A stretch of DNA of 57,525 bases, taken from contig URHS01000010.1 of assembly GCA_900547685.1 (NCBI GenBank), positions 1 through 57,525 on the forward strand. Reading direction: 5' to 3'. The notes beneath the pieces were generated by a model that saw only the letters and a program-made list of their open reading frames with translations, did no database searches and was not told the origin of the DNA. Below are positions 44,225 through 53,033 of this stretch, one piece after another (position 1 is the stretch's first letter; the number at the start of each line of letters is the position of its first letter). The translations under genes were made by a program, and so were the position numbers. The DNA comes from an uncultured Blautia sp. (GTDB lineage: Bacteria > Bacillota > Clostridia > Lachnospirales > Lachnospiraceae).

Positions 44225-45145
44225 TTACTCAGGAGGATTAATTAGAGGTACCTGATCATTTTTCGCCAACATAATCTGAACCACATGTTTCAGATTTTTA
44301 ATTGTCACGTTTTTATGAAGTCCTCCAAACTCTCCATCAAGTGTCCATGAAATTTCTTCTTCACATTCAATAGACAATTCTGTAGTCTTAAACACCTCAA
44401 GCATCTTTGAATCACTTGTTCCTACAAGGGACGCAATAATTTCATTTAATTCTAAAATATTCTTCGGTTTTCTGATAAACATGACTTCAAAAACACCATC
44501 ATCCAACATAACATCCGGACCTGTAAGACGTTTAAATCCACCTACAGAAGTAGAATTGCTAATCATACCGAAAATAAATTCTCCTGAAAGCTCCACATCA
44601 TCACTTTTAACATGAAGATTATAAGATTTAATATTAAAAAGTCTTTGTGTCCCTTCTAATATATAAGCTGCATGTCCCAAAATATTTTTCATATCCTGGT
44701 TTGTTTCATAAGATACGTCTGTAAACAGTCCAAAAGCTGCGATATACACAAAGTAATCTTCATTAAATCCACCTACATCAAAGGCGTGAGGCATTCCTTC
44801 CACAATATCGGTTGCTGCCTGCAGCATATTTTTAGATATGTGCAAACTATTGGCAAAATCATTCGTACTTCCTGCCGGAATATAACCAATAGGAATTTGA
44901 TATCCTCCTATAAGCATACCGGTAACTACTTCATCAAGCGTTCCGTCACCGCCACTTGCAACTACAATATCATAATCTCCTGCTTTTCTTTTTGTTACCT
45001 TTAGTCCGTCCATATAGGCCTGTGTAGGGTGAACGGTAATTTCATATCCACCTTTCACGAAAATATCCAGAATATCCATAAGGCGGTTCTTAATGCTGCC
45101 TTTTCCAGACCTTGGATTAAATATAAAAAGCATTTTTTTCCCCAT
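44225..45145 (-). CDS. Diacylglycerol/lipid kinase, YegS/DagK family
   Basis: 306 residues. N-terminal NPRSGKGS nucleotide site (about 10-17) and GGDGTLDEVVTGML (about 65-78), the defining motifs of YegS/DagK and sphingosine-kinase-like enzymes, then a beta-rich lipid-binding half. It phosphorylates diacylglycerol or a similar lipid, recycling membrane lipid head groups. No signal peptide; membrane-associated. Located just after the ribosomal terminator. Confidence 0.93.
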   Translation of the reverse strand: MGKKMLFIFNPRSGKGSIKNRLMDILDIFVKGGYEITVHPTQAYMDGLKVTKRKAGDYDIVVASGGDGTLDEVVTGMLIGGYQIPIGYIPAGSTNDFANSLHISKNMLQAATDIVEGMPHAFDVGGFNEDYFVYIAAFGLFTDVSYETNQDMKNILGHAAYILEGTQRLFNIKSYNLHVKSDDVELSGEFIFGMISNSTSVGGFKRLTGPDVMLDDGVFEVMFIRKPKNILELNEIIASLVGTSDSKMLEVFKTTELSIECEEEISWTLDGEFGGLHKNVTIKNLKHVVQIMLAKNDQVPLINPPE

Positions 45146-45225
45146 ACGACAGTCCTCCTATTTTTCTTTGATTTTCTATTGTACTACTTTTATAAAAATT
45201 AGACAAGCAAAAGACAAATAAAAAC

Positions 45226-45254
45226 GGCTGAGATACAATATCTGTATCTCAGCC
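45226..45254 (-). terminator. Terminator of the ribosomal alpha operon
   Basis: Perfect 12-bp stem (45226-45237 and 45243-45254) with a 5-nt loop, then GTTTTTATTTG on the minus strand, 20 nt after rplQ. Confidence 0.9.
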
Positions 45255-45273
45255 CCCTGCTTTTCTGTTATTA

Positions 45274-45810
45274 TTATACTAATTCCAGAACTACTTCCAT
45301 CGCAGCATCACCTTTACGTGGTCCGATTTTGATGATTCTTGTGTAACCACCGTTACGGTCAGCGTATTTTGGTGCGATTTCTGTAAATAATTTTTCTGTT
45401 AAGTCGATTTCTTTTGTGTTTTTCTTCTTACCAGCTGCAGCTGTTGGAACTTCTTTTACTGGGTAAAGAACTTTTAACATCTGTCTTCTGGCATGTAATC
45501 TGGAAGGAGCATCCTTCTTGATTTCTTTCTGTACTTCATCGTATACAGTAACTTTTTTACCATCTACAACTTCTTTTACTCTTTTGCCTTCAGCATCTTT
45601 ACGAGCAACTTTTGCTGTAATTGTTACTGTTTCGAAGTTGTCTTTTTCGCGAACTGCCATAGCGATTAAACCATCAGCAATTTTACGAACTTCTTTTGCT
45701 TTTGTTTCAGTTGTAACAATTCTTCCATGATATAATAAGTTTGTTACCTGATTTCTAAGTAAAGCTTTTCTCTGGTCAGCAGTTCTGCCTAATTTTCTAT
45801 ATTTTGCCAT
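45274..45810 (-). CDS. rplQ: 50S ribosomal protein L17
   Basis: 178 residues from ATG 45810, which has GGAGG upstream; the longer frame (to 45837) has none. Conserved start MAKYRKLGRTADQRKALL. It is longer than L17 of B. subtilis (about 120 residues): an insertion of roughly 55 residues follows the first 85, rich in Lys/Glu, as in other Lachnospiraceae. Last gene of the alpha operon. Confidence 0.95.
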   Translation of the reverse strand: MAKYRKLGRTADQRKALLRNQVTNLLYHGRIVTTETKAKEVRKIADGLIAMAVREKDNFETVTITAKVARKDAEGKRVKEVVDGKKVTVYDEVQKEIKKDAPSRLHARRQMLKVLYPVKEVPTAAAGKKKNTKEIDLTEKLFTEIAPKYADRNGGYTRIIKIGPRKGDAAMEVVLELV

Positions 45811-45900
45811 TTTAGATTTCCTCCATTTGTGGAACAATACGCCATGCTTCTTCGGACTTACTGACGTATTGCTTTTCTTCCATAAATTTGTATCAGAGGC

Positions 45901-46860
45901 TTACTCCTCGCTTGGATTTAACTGTAAGCCTAATTCTTTTAATTTTGCTAAAACTTCTTCTAAAGATTTGCGTCCCAGATTACGAACTTTCATCATATCT
46001 TCAGAAGTACGGTTGCAAAGTTCTTCCACTGTATTGATACCAGCACGTTTTAAGCAGTTGTAGGAACGAACAGATAATTCTAATTCATCAATATTCATTT
46101 CCAGAACTTTTTCTTTTTCATTGTCTTCTTTCTCAATCATGACTTCTGCAGTCTTTGCACTTTCAGAAAGATCAATAAAGAGGCTTAAATGCTCGCTCAG
46201 TACCTTAGCAGCCAGGCTCACTGCCTCATCTGCGTCCAGTGTTCCGTTTGTGTAAATATCCAGTGTCAGTTTATCGTAATCTGTAACCTGACCTACACGG
46301 GTATTTTCAACGGCCATGTTTACACGTTCAACCGGTGTATAGATTGAATCTACTGCAATCATGCCAATTGGCATGTCATCTGTTTTTCCTTTGTCTGCGC
46401 TTACATATCCACGTCCTTTTGTAATTGTCAGCTCTGCGTTAAATTTGCAGTCTGCACCACCATTTAAAGTAGCAATTACTAAGTCAGGATTTAAGATTTC
46501 TAAATCCTGGTCTACCTGAATATCAGCACCAGTCACAACACCTTCACCTTCAAACTCAATGTATGCAGTTTTTGGTTCATTGCTGTCACTTCCGTTCTTA
46601 ATTGCCAGATTTTTTAGGTTCATGATGATTTCTGTAACATCTTCCTTTACACCTGGAATAGAACTGAATTCGTGAAGAACACCGTCAATTTTCACTTGGC
46701 TTACTGCAGCACCCGGTAAAGAAGACAGCATAATTCTTCTCAAAGAGTTACCTAAAGTAATACCATATCCTCTTTCCAGAGGTTCTACCACGAATTTCCC
46801 ATATCTCTTATCATCAGACATTTCTGTGATTTGAATTTTGGGTTTGTTAAAATCGAACAT
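45901..46860 (-). CDS. rpoA: RNA polymerase alpha subunit
   Basis: 319 residues: N-terminal dimerisation domain (GKFVVEPLERGYGITLGNSLRR) and C-terminal domain (LSVRSYNCLKRAGINTVEEL) joined by a linker. The C-terminal domain contacts UP elements and activators. Start MFDFNKPKI; AAGGAGG upstream. Between rpsD and rplQ as in nearly all Firmicutes; the 63-nt gap to rplQ can form a short hairpin. Confidence 0.98.
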   Translation of the reverse strand: MFDFNKPKIQITEMSDDKRYGKFVVEPLERGYGITLGNSLRRIMLSSLPGAAVSQVKIDGVLHEFSSIPGVKEDVTEIIMNLKNLAIKNGSDSNEPKTAYIEFEGEGVVTGADIQVDQDLEILNPDLVIATLNGGADCKFNAELTITKGRGYVSADKGKTDDMPIGMIAVDSIYTPVERVNMAVENTRVGQVTDYDKLTLDIYTNGTLDADEAVSLAAKVLSEHLSLFIDLSESAKTAEVMIEKEDNEKEKVLEMNIDELELSVRSYNCLKRAGINTVEELCNRTSEDMMKVRNLGRKSLEEVLAKLKELGLQLNPSEE

Positions 46861-46900
46861 GCAAAGCCCTCCTTGCTACGTGCACAATTTCACATTTTAA

Positions 46901-47494
46901 TTATTTGGAATATAACTCGACGATTAACATTTCATCAACTGGTACGTCGATTTCTTCTCTTGTAGGAAGTGCTTTTACTTCACCCTTTAATGCTTCCTGA
47001 TCGATATCTAACCAAGCTGGAACTAAACGTCCGCCAGTTACTTCAAGGATATCTTTATATCTCTGAGAACCTTTGCATTTTTCTTTGATTTCGATAACAT
47101 CGCCAGCTTTTACTAAGTAAGATGGAATGTTAACCTGTTTTCCATTAACCATTACATGTTTGTGGTCAACGATCTGTCTTGCTTCTTTTCTTGTTCTAGC
47201 AAGTCCCATACGGAATACTACGTTATCCAGACGTGTTTCCAGCATGATCATCAGGTTTTCACCTGTCTGTCCTGGTTTCTGGTCTGCTTTTTTGTAGTAG
47301 CTACGGAAAGGTTTTTCCAGAACGCCGTAAATGAATTTAGCTTTCTGTTTTTCTCTTAACTGAAGTCCGTATTCAGACATTTTTCTATTTGCTCTTTTTA
47401 ACTGTCTAGTAGATTTTTTGTCAATTCCTAAATATACAGGATCAAGACCTAATGATCTACATCTTTTCAGAACTGGTACTCTATTTACTGCCAT
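46901..47494 (-). CDS. rpsD: 30S ribosomal protein S4
   Basis: 197 residues. Early assembly protein that contacts the 5' domain of 16S rRNA. Landmarks: RCRSLGLDPVYLG at the start, LQLREKQKAKFIYGVLEK, and the S4 RNA-binding domain around LDNVVFRMGLARTRKEARQ and DHKHVMVNGK. No zinc-finger cysteines (Cys-minus form). S4 often autoregulates its operon; see the rpmJ-rpsM spacer. Confidence 0.97.
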   Translation of the reverse strand: MAVNRVPVLKRCRSLGLDPVYLGIDKKSTRQLKRANRKMSEYGLQLREKQKAKFIYGVLEKPFRSYYKKADQKPGQTGENLMIMLETRLDNVVFRMGLARTRKEARQIVDHKHVMVNGKQVNIPSYLVKAGDVIEIKEKCKGSQRYKDILEVTGGRLVPAWLDIDQEALKGEVKALPTREEIDVPVDEMLIVELYSK

Positions 47495-47512
47495 GATTCT
47501 TTGACCTCCTAA

Positions 47513-47905
47513 TTAGACTCTTCTACGTTTTGGTGGACGACAACCGTTGTGTGGAACTGGTGTTACATCTTTAATACTTGTAACTTCAATACCACAAGCT
47601 GCCAATGCACGGATTGCTGCTTCTCTACCTGAACCAGGTCCTTTTACAAAAACGTCAACAGTCTTCAGACCATGAATAACAGCTGCTTTTGCTGCTGTTT
47701 CTGCAGCCATCTGAGCTGCATAAGGAGTAGATTTCCTTGAACCTTTAAATCCCAGACCACCGGCACTTGCCCATGATAAAGCATTACCTTCAGCATCTGT
47801 CAATGTAACGATTGTGTTATTGAAAGAAGACTGGATATGTGCCTGTCCGCGTTCAACGTTTTTCTTAACACGCTTTTTTGTCACTTTTTTTGTAACTTTA
47901 GCCAT
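47513..47905 (-). CDS. rpsK: 30S ribosomal protein S11
   Basis: 130 residues; lines the platform of the small subunit near the E site. Typical QSSFNNTIVTLTD and DVTPVPHNGCRPPKRRRV C-terminus. Between rpsM and rpsD. Confidence 0.97.
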   Translation of the reverse strand: MAKVTKKVTKKRVKKNVERGQAHIQSSFNNTIVTLTDAEGNALSWASAGGLGFKGSRKSTPYAAQMAAETAAKAAVIHGLKTVDVFVKGPGSGREAAIRALAACGIEVTSIKDVTPVPHNGCRPPKRRRV

Positions 47906-47977
47906 TTTTAAACTAACCTACTTTCTCTAATATTCAAACTTAATAGTAATTTTCAATCTTATTTAAGCTGTTACTTA

Positions 47978-48349
47978 TTATTTTTTCTTGTTAGCAACAG
48001 TTCTCTTAGGACCTTTTCTTGTTCTTGCATTTGTTTTAGTCTTCTGACCACGAACAGGAAGTCCTTTACGATGACGGATACCTCTGTAGCATCCGATTTC
48101 CTGAAGTCTCTTGATGTTTAAAGCGATTTCTCTTCTTAAATCACCTTCTACCGGAATCTGTAATTCTTCGATAGCATCACGGATTTTTCCTACTTCTTCG
48201 TCTGTAACGTCTCTGACACGAGTGTCAGGATTTACGCCTGCCTTTTCAAGAATACGGTTTGAAGTTACTCTACCAATTCCGTAGATATAAGTCAATCCGA
48301 TTTCAACACGTTTTTCTCTTGGTAAGTCTACACCAGCTATACGAGCCAT
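47978..48349 (-). CDS. rpsM: 30S ribosomal protein S13
   Basis: 123 residues from ATG 48349 (MARIAGVDLPREKR), with GGAGG ahead; the longer frame lacks support. Sits at the head of the small subunit and contacts L5 and tRNA. First gene after the unusual 285-nt spacer. Confidence 0.97.
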   Translation of the reverse strand: MARIAGVDLPREKRVEIGLTYIYGIGRVTSNRILEKAGVNPDTRVRDVTDEEVGKIRDAIEELQIPVEGDLRREIALNIKRLQEIGCYRGIRHRKGLPVRGQKTKTNARTRKGPKRTVANKKK

Positions 48350-48634
48350 GTATTTGTTCCTCCATTTTTCTGTTAATATTGTTCCTAATTGAGACATATA
48401 AAACTGACGGGGTTTTATACATCCAGCCGCAAATAATGATAGATTTTACGCAGCCTTTCCGGTATTTGGCGGACACCGGTATTAAGCAATATTTTATCCT
48501 GTTCTCGGTAAAACAGTTAACGTGATAATATTACTATATTTAATCAGTACGAACAACGCACCCTAGCGGTTCATACTGCAGCCGCACTAAAATTTTCACA
48601 AACTAATCGTCTTATATTTTATTTATATTTGAAA
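48350..48634 (-). other. 285-nt structured spacer between rpmJ and rpsM
   Basis: No open frame or ribosome site beyond the rpsM GGAGG. On the minus strand several short hairpins are possible, including CTGTT/AACAG (loop TTACCGAG-like), an ACCGG/CCGGT pair and GCGG/CCGC. In most Firmicutes this junction is under 50 nt. It may be a leader RNA that controls the alpha operon, possibly by S4, or an inserted sequence. I recognise no known riboswitch class. Confidence 0.4.
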
Positions 48635-48748
48635 TTAGCCCTGACGCTGTTTGTGTTTTGGGTTTTCACAGATAATTCTGATGCTTCCCTTTCTTTTAAT
48701 AACCTTGCACTTTTCGCAAATTGGTTTTACAGATGATCTAACTTTCAC
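48635..48748 (-). CDS. rpmJ: 50S ribosomal protein L36
   Basis: 37 residues, too short for most gene finders. GTG start at 48748, AAGGAGG upstream, stop TAA at 48635. Zinc-binding residues are visible: CEKC at residues 11-14, then the Cys/His pair around C27 and H32 (ENPKHKQRQG end). First gene of the alpha-operon transcript here, with its own promoter. Confidence 0.95.
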   Translation of the reverse strand: MKVRSSVKPICEKCKVIKRKGSIRIICENPKHKQRQG

Positions 48749-48786
48749 TGTTCTTCCTCCTTTCTGAGCATAAAAGTACGCTTTAT

Positions 48787-48815
48787 ATAATAGCACCTAT
48801 GTGGCAAGATTGCAA
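48787..48815 (-). promoter_or_regulatory. Promoter of rpmJ and the alpha operon
   Basis: TTGCAA (48815-48810), 17-nt spacer, TATTAT (48792-48787) on the minus strand, 39 nt before the rpmJ start, with a terminator just upstream. Confidence 0.7.
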
Positions 48816-48910
48816 GCACTTTTTTCCAAATTTTTTATACTTCTGCAATAAGTACAATTTCTTTACCGATTTTTGCAACCCTATCAATCCGTTCCGATTC
48901 TTATATATTT

Positions 48911-48959
48911 TAAAAGAACCGATACAGAGGCATTCCGGCTCTCTCTATCGGTTCTTTTA
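48911..48959 (-). terminator. Terminator between infA and rpmJ
   Basis: 14-nt arms (48911-48924 and 48946-48959) with stem AAAGAACCGATA and a T/A run on the minus strand, 9 nt past the infA stop. It ends the adk-map-infA transcript before rpmJ. Confidence 0.85.
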
Positions 48960-48967
48960 AATAATTT

Positions 48968-49186
48968 TTATTTATCTCTCCAGATAATTCTTCCCTTACT
49001 TAAATCATAAGGTGACATTTCAATAGTAACTTTATCTCCCGGAAGAATACGAATGAAATTCATTCTTAATTTTCCGCTGATATGAGCTAAAATCACGTGT
49101 TTGTTTTCCAGTTCTACTTTAAACATAGCGTTAGGTAATTTTTCCAACACTGTTCCTTCTACTTCAATAACGTCTGCCTTTGACAT
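48968..49186 (-). CDS. infA: Translation initiation factor IF-1
   Basis: 72 residues, one OB fold, full length. MSKADVIEVEGTVLEKLPNA and ISGKLRMNFIRILPGDKV match IF-1. It blocks the A site during initiation. Follows the KOW gene with a 3-nt gap. Confidence 0.97.
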   Translation of the reverse strand: MSKADVIEVEGTVLEKLPNAMFKVELENKHVILAHISGKLRMNFIRILPGDKVTIEMSPYDLSKGRIIWRDK

Positions 49187-49189
49187 AAA

Positions 49190-49468
49190 TTAAACCTCCT
49201 GTTGATTGCTTTCATAATCTTTAATGGCCTTTTTTATATGCTCGTTCTGTATTTCTTTTCCGTCTTTTATAATTTCCTGAAGAAAATCGGGGATTTTATA
49301 GATAATCTGAATGTGTTTTCTTTTTTTCTTTTTCATTTTATCCAAAGTTCGATGTACTCCATCTGTCAGATAAACATATTCAGTATCTGCATACATCACT
49401 ACATACAGCTTTCCGGTATCATGCCCTGCTTTTGATCTGGCAAGCATCCCTTTTACAAATTCTCTCAT
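49190..49468 (-). CDS. KOW-domain RNA-binding-like protein
   Basis: 92 residues: KGMLARSKAGHDTGKLYVVM looks like a KOW turn of the L14e/L24 type, then a Lys-rich segment MKKKKRKHI and a helical tail. Such a gene recurs between map and infA in Clostridia and probably binds ribosomal RNA, but its role is unknown. Operon spacing is tight on both sides. Confidence 0.75.
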   Translation of the reverse strand: MREFVKGMLARSKAGHDTGKLYVVMYADTEYVYLTDGVHRTLDKMKKKKRKHIQIIYKIPDFLQEIIKDGKEIQNEHIKKAIKDYESNQQEV

Positions 49469-49479
49469 AAGACCTCCTG

Positions 49480-50235
49480 TTATTTACTCAGAGTGAGAAT
49501 TTCCGGCTCGCCATCTGTGATAAGAATTGTATTCTCATAATGTGCAGATAAAGAACCGTCCTGTGTGACAACAGTCCAGTCATCGTCCAACCATTCTACG
49601 TCTGCACGTCCCATGTTAATCATAGGCTCAATAGCCAGTGTCATACCGGGAACCAGTCGTATTCCTCTGCGTCTCTGAGGAAAATTAGGAATTTGCGGAT
49701 CTTCATGCAAATGTGTTCCAATACCATGTCCTACTAAATCACGTACAACACCATAGCCGAACTTCTGTGCATATCCACCGATTGCCGCAGAAATATCATG
49801 TAAATGATTGCCTGCTTTTGCATATTTTATTCCTTCGAAAAAGCTTTGCTTTGTCACTTCAATAAGCTTCTGTGCTTCCGGCGAAATTGTGCCAACTGCA
49901 TAAGTACGTGCTGCGTCAGAATGATATCCATTATAAATCAAACCTGCATCAAGACTGACAATATCTCCATCCTGAAGAATTCTGTGTTTATTAGGGATAC
50001 CATGTACTACTTCATCATTTACAGATACACAAATAGATGCCGGGTAACCATTATAGTTTAGAAAATTAGGAATACCTCCAAGACTTCTAATCAGCTTTTC
50101 ACCTAACCGGTCTATATCCAGAGTACTAATCCCCGGTTTAATAAATGCGCCAAGCTCATCATGCACTTTTTCCAGAAGTCTTCCTGACTCTCTCATTAGT
50201 TCAATTTCTCTGGCAGTTTTAATTGTTACTGACAT
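49480..50235 (-). CDS. map: Methionine aminopeptidase, type I
   Basis: 251 residues, pita-bread fold. Metal-binding residues in order: Asp in SLDAGL, Asp in YHSDAART, His in VGHGIG, Glu in AIEPMI and Glu in HYENT. Removes the initiator Met from new proteins. Starts 2 nt after adk; no N-terminal zinc extension (the short Ia form). Confidence 0.96.
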   Translation of the reverse strand: MSVTIKTAREIELMRESGRLLEKVHDELGAFIKPGISTLDIDRLGEKLIRSLGGIPNFLNYNGYPASICVSVNDEVVHGIPNKHRILQDGDIVSLDAGLIYNGYHSDAARTYAVGTISPEAQKLIEVTKQSFFEGIKYAKAGNHLHDISAAIGGYAQKFGYGVVRDLVGHGIGTHLHEDPQIPNFPQRRRGIRLVPGMTLAIEPMINMGRADVEWLDDDWTVVTQDGSLSAHYENTILITDGEPEILTLSK

Positions 50236-50237
50236 TT

Positions 50238-50882
50238 TTACTCTCCTAACACATCTACAATTGCCTGGAAAACAGCTTCCAAATCAACTGTACCGTCTAC
50301 TTCTTTCATGACACCTGCTTTTGCATAGTAGTCGATGAGAGGCTGTGTCTGATCATGATAAACACCAAGACGTTTTAAAACAGTTTCTTCTTTATCATCA
50401 TCTCTTAATACCAGCTTTTCTCCACATGCATCACATACACCCTCTGTCTTAGGTGCATTAAATTCCACATGATATGTAGCTCCGCATCCTAAACATGCGC
50501 GTCTTCCTGACATACGTTTTACAATATTTTCATCCGGAACTTCTACATTAATTGCATAATCAATTTTTTCTCCCATTTTTGAAAGCGCTGCATCAAGGCT
50601 TTCTGCCTGAGGAATTGTTCTTGGGAAACCATCCAAAATATATCCGTTTTTACAATCTTCTTTTGCAACACGGTCAATTACAAGGTCAACAGTTAATTCA
50701 TCCGGTACTAAAAGTCCCTGATCCATATAAGTTTTTGCTTTTTTTCCAAGCTCTGTACCATTTTTAATGTTTGCTCTGAAAATATCTCCTGTGGAAATAT
50801 GAGGTATTCCATATTTTTCCGCAATTTTTTTCGCCTGTGTACCTTTTCCAGCTCCAGGTGCACCTAACATGATAATTTTCAT
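50238..50882 (-). CDS. adk: Adenylate kinase
   Basis: 214 residues from ATG 50882 (MKIIMLGAPGAGKGTQ); the longer frame includes an untranslated leader. Walker A GAPGAGKGT, LID domain with a zinc-ribbon (CLGC and CDAC), and the NMP site FPRT. Balances ATP, ADP and AMP. First gene after a hairpin that follows secY, so it is the likely start of a separate unit. Confidence 0.97.
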   Translation of the reverse strand: MKIIMLGAPGAGKGTQAKKIAEKYGIPHISTGDIFRANIKNGTELGKKAKTYMDQGLLVPDELTVDLVIDRVAKEDCKNGYILDGFPRTIPQAESLDAALSKMGEKIDYAINVEVPDENIVKRMSGRRACLGCGATYHVEFNAPKTEGVCDACGEKLVLRDDDKEETVLKRLGVYHDQTQPLIDYYAKAGVMKEVDGTVDLEAVFQAIVDVLGE

Positions 50883-50994
50883 ATCAATCTTCCCCTTTCT
50901 AAATATAAGCAAATGCTTCTTCCATAAATTCATACACATATAATCATACACCATAGAAGAGCTTTCTGCCATATATAAATATATTATTTTAAAA

Positions 50995-51038
50995 GACCGC
51001 CGCAACAACAGAAAACTTCTGCTCTCCCTGCGACGGTC
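50995..51038 (-). terminator. Hairpin terminator between secY and adk
   Basis: 10-nt arms (50995-51004 and 51029-51038) with a G-U pair (GACCGTCGCA against TGCGGCGGTC), then TTTTAAAATAA on the minus strand, 19 nt after secY. It could partly or wholly stop spc-operon transcription before adk. Confidence 0.75.
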
Positions 51039-51056
51039 ATAAATATACTATCTTCT

Positions 51057-52373
51057 TTATTCGCTTAAAAATCCTTTATAGTTACGAACTAACATACGGG
51101 ACTCAATCTGTTTTAATGTTTCCAGTACAACACCCACCACGATGATTAAAGATGTTCCACCAAAAGAAACATTTGCACCGAATACTCCATTAAAAAAGAA
51201 TGGAATAACAGCTACAATTACCAGACCGGCTGCACCGATGAAAATCAGATAACTTAAGATTTGCTCAAGGTATTCCTGTGTTGGTTTACCAGGTCTGATA
51301 CCCGGAATAAATCCACCCTGCTTTTTCATATTATCTGCTACTTCCATAGGATTGAAAGTAATAGATGTATAAAAATATGCAAAGAAAATAACTAACAGAA
51401 TATAAACTACCAAACCGATAGAATATACTGGTTCACTTGGATTAAACCAATTATTGGAAGTGAGGGCTTTTAAAATATGTCCTCCAATACCATTTCCTCC
51501 TGTTTTACCCATTAAAGTCATAATAATGACTGGGAAAGACATTAAAGAGGAAGCAAAGATAATAGGAATAACACCTGCTGTGTTTACTTTTAAAGGAATG
51601 GAACTTGACTGTCCTCCCATAACCTTTCTTCCTACCATCTTCTTGGAATACTGTACCGGAATTTTTCTTACACCACCGTTTAAGATTAAAACCAGTACTA
51701 CTACAATGAGAATTACTGCTATAATAATGAGTGCTGCTAATGCACCCTTTGCAATTGTTTTCCCTTTAACAAACTGTTCAAAAAGAGTTACTAAATCACT
51801 TGGAATTCTGGATACAATATTAATCATCAAAATGATGGAAATACCATTTCCTACACCTTTTTCTGTGATTTGTTCTCCAATCCACATAAGCATTGCTGAA
51901 CCTGCAGTCAGACAAGATACAACTACAACACCTTTTAAAAAGTTCATGTCTGGAATAAGACCTTTATTACCAAATCCGATTGTCATTGCAATAGACTGGA
52001 ATAAAGAAAGTCCAATTGTCACATATCGTGTAATTGCAGTTAATTTCTTTCTGCCTTCTTCACCATCTCTCTGCATATCTTCCAGAGTCTTAAACGCAAT
52101 AGTTAAAAGCTGAATAATAATGGATGAAGTAATGTATGGTGTAATGCTCAATGCAAAAATTGACATTTCGGTAAAAGAACCGCCGGTGAATGCGTCAAAA
52201 AAATTGAACGCATCACTGGACTGGCTTGCAAACCAATTTTTAAAATAATTACTATCTACCCCCGGTATAGGAAGCTGTGAACCGATACGCACAACCACCA
52301 GCATCAGAAGCACATAGAAAAGACGACGTCTTACATCCTTAATCTTAAAGGCATTTTTAAGAGTCTTGAGCAT
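51057..52373 (-). CDS. secY: Preprotein translocase subunit SecY
   Basis: 438 residues, ten membrane segments, the channel of the Sec complex. Start MLKTLKNAFKIKDVRRRLFY; its ATG overlaps the rplO stop (TAATG). Includes the conserved cytoplasmic loop regions GKPTQEYLEQ and the plug-associated stretch IPGVDSNYFKNWF. C-terminal gene of the spc part. Confidence 0.97.
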   Translation of the reverse strand: MLKTLKNAFKIKDVRRRLFYVLLMLVVVRIGSQLPIPGVDSNYFKNWFASQSSDAFNFFDAFTGGSFTEMSIFALSITPYITSSIIIQLLTIAFKTLEDMQRDGEEGRKKLTAITRYVTIGLSLFQSIAMTIGFGNKGLIPDMNFLKGVVVVSCLTAGSAMLMWIGEQITEKGVGNGISIILMINIVSRIPSDLVTLFEQFVKGKTIAKGALAALIIIAVILIVVVLVLILNGGVRKIPVQYSKKMVGRKVMGGQSSSIPLKVNTAGVIPIIFASSLMSFPVIIMTLMGKTGGNGIGGHILKALTSNNWFNPSEPVYSIGLVVYILLVIFFAYFYTSITFNPMEVADNMKKQGGFIPGIRPGKPTQEYLEQILSYLIFIGAAGLVIVAVIPFFFNGVFGANVSFGGTSLIIVVGVVLETLKQIESRMLVRNYKGFLSE

Positions 52374-52813
52374 TAGATCACCTCTACTGTTCCACCTGCG
52401 GCTTCGATTTTAGCTTTTGCGGTTTCGCTTACAGCGTTTACTTTAACATTAAGCTTCTTAGTAAGTTCTCCGTTACCCAGAAGTTTAACTCCATCTCCTA
52501 ATTTGGAGATAGCTCCAGAAGCTAATAAAGCTGCTGGTGTAACTTCAGCACCGTCTTCAAATCTATTTAAGATATCAACGTTTACTGCAATGATTTCTTT
52601 AGAATTTCTACATTTGAAGCCTCTCTTAGGAAGTCTTCTATATAAAGGCATCTGACCACCTTCAAATCCTGGTCTTTTTGCACCGGAACGTGCTTTCTGA
52701 CCTTTGTGGCCCTTACCTGCAGTCTTACCATTACCTGAACCATGTCCACGACCGCGTCTGAAGTTATCGCTCTGTCTTGAACCTTCAGCTGGTCTTAAGT
52801 TTGATAAATCCAT
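52373..52813 (-). CDS. rplO: 50S ribosomal protein L15
   Basis: 146 residues with the basic Gly-rich N-terminal arm (MDLSNLRPAEGSRQSD, GRGHGSGNGKTAGKGHKGQ). Its stop and the secY start share a base. Confidence 0.97.
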   Translation of the reverse strand: MDLSNLRPAEGSRQSDNFRRGRGHGSGNGKTAGKGHKGQKARSGAKRPGFEGGQMPLYRRLPKRGFKCRNSKEIIAVNVDILNRFEDGAEVTPAALLASGAISKLGDGVKLLGNGELTKKLNVKVNAVSETAKAKIEAAGGTVEVI

Positions 52814-52837
52814 GATGGCACCTCCTTCTTATACTGA

Positions 52838-53020
52838 TTAGATTTCTTCTACTTTAACTAAGTGTCTTACCTGCTGAATCATACCACGAACTGCAGCATT
52901 ATCAGGCATTTCAACTGTCTTGTTAAGTTTTCTTAAACCTAAAGCTTCTACTGTTTTTTTATGTTTCGGAACAGCACCGATTGTAGATTTCACCAGAGTG
53001 ATTTTTAATTTATCTGCCAT
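52838..53020 (-). CDS. rpmD: 50S ribosomal protein L30
   Basis: 60 residues, starting MADKLKITLVKSTIGAVPKH and containing GLRKLNKTVEMPDN. Bacterial short form without the eukaryotic L7 extension. Confidence 0.97.
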   Translation of the reverse strand: MADKLKITLVKSTIGAVPKHKKTVEALGLRKLNKTVEMPDNAAVRGMIQQVRHLVKVEEI

Positions 53021-53033
53021 TTTCTAATCCTCC

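Noticed and set aside
51454..52113. 219-codon open frame antisense to secY
   Set aside because: Shadow of hydrophobic SecY codons; no ribosome site or homologous look.
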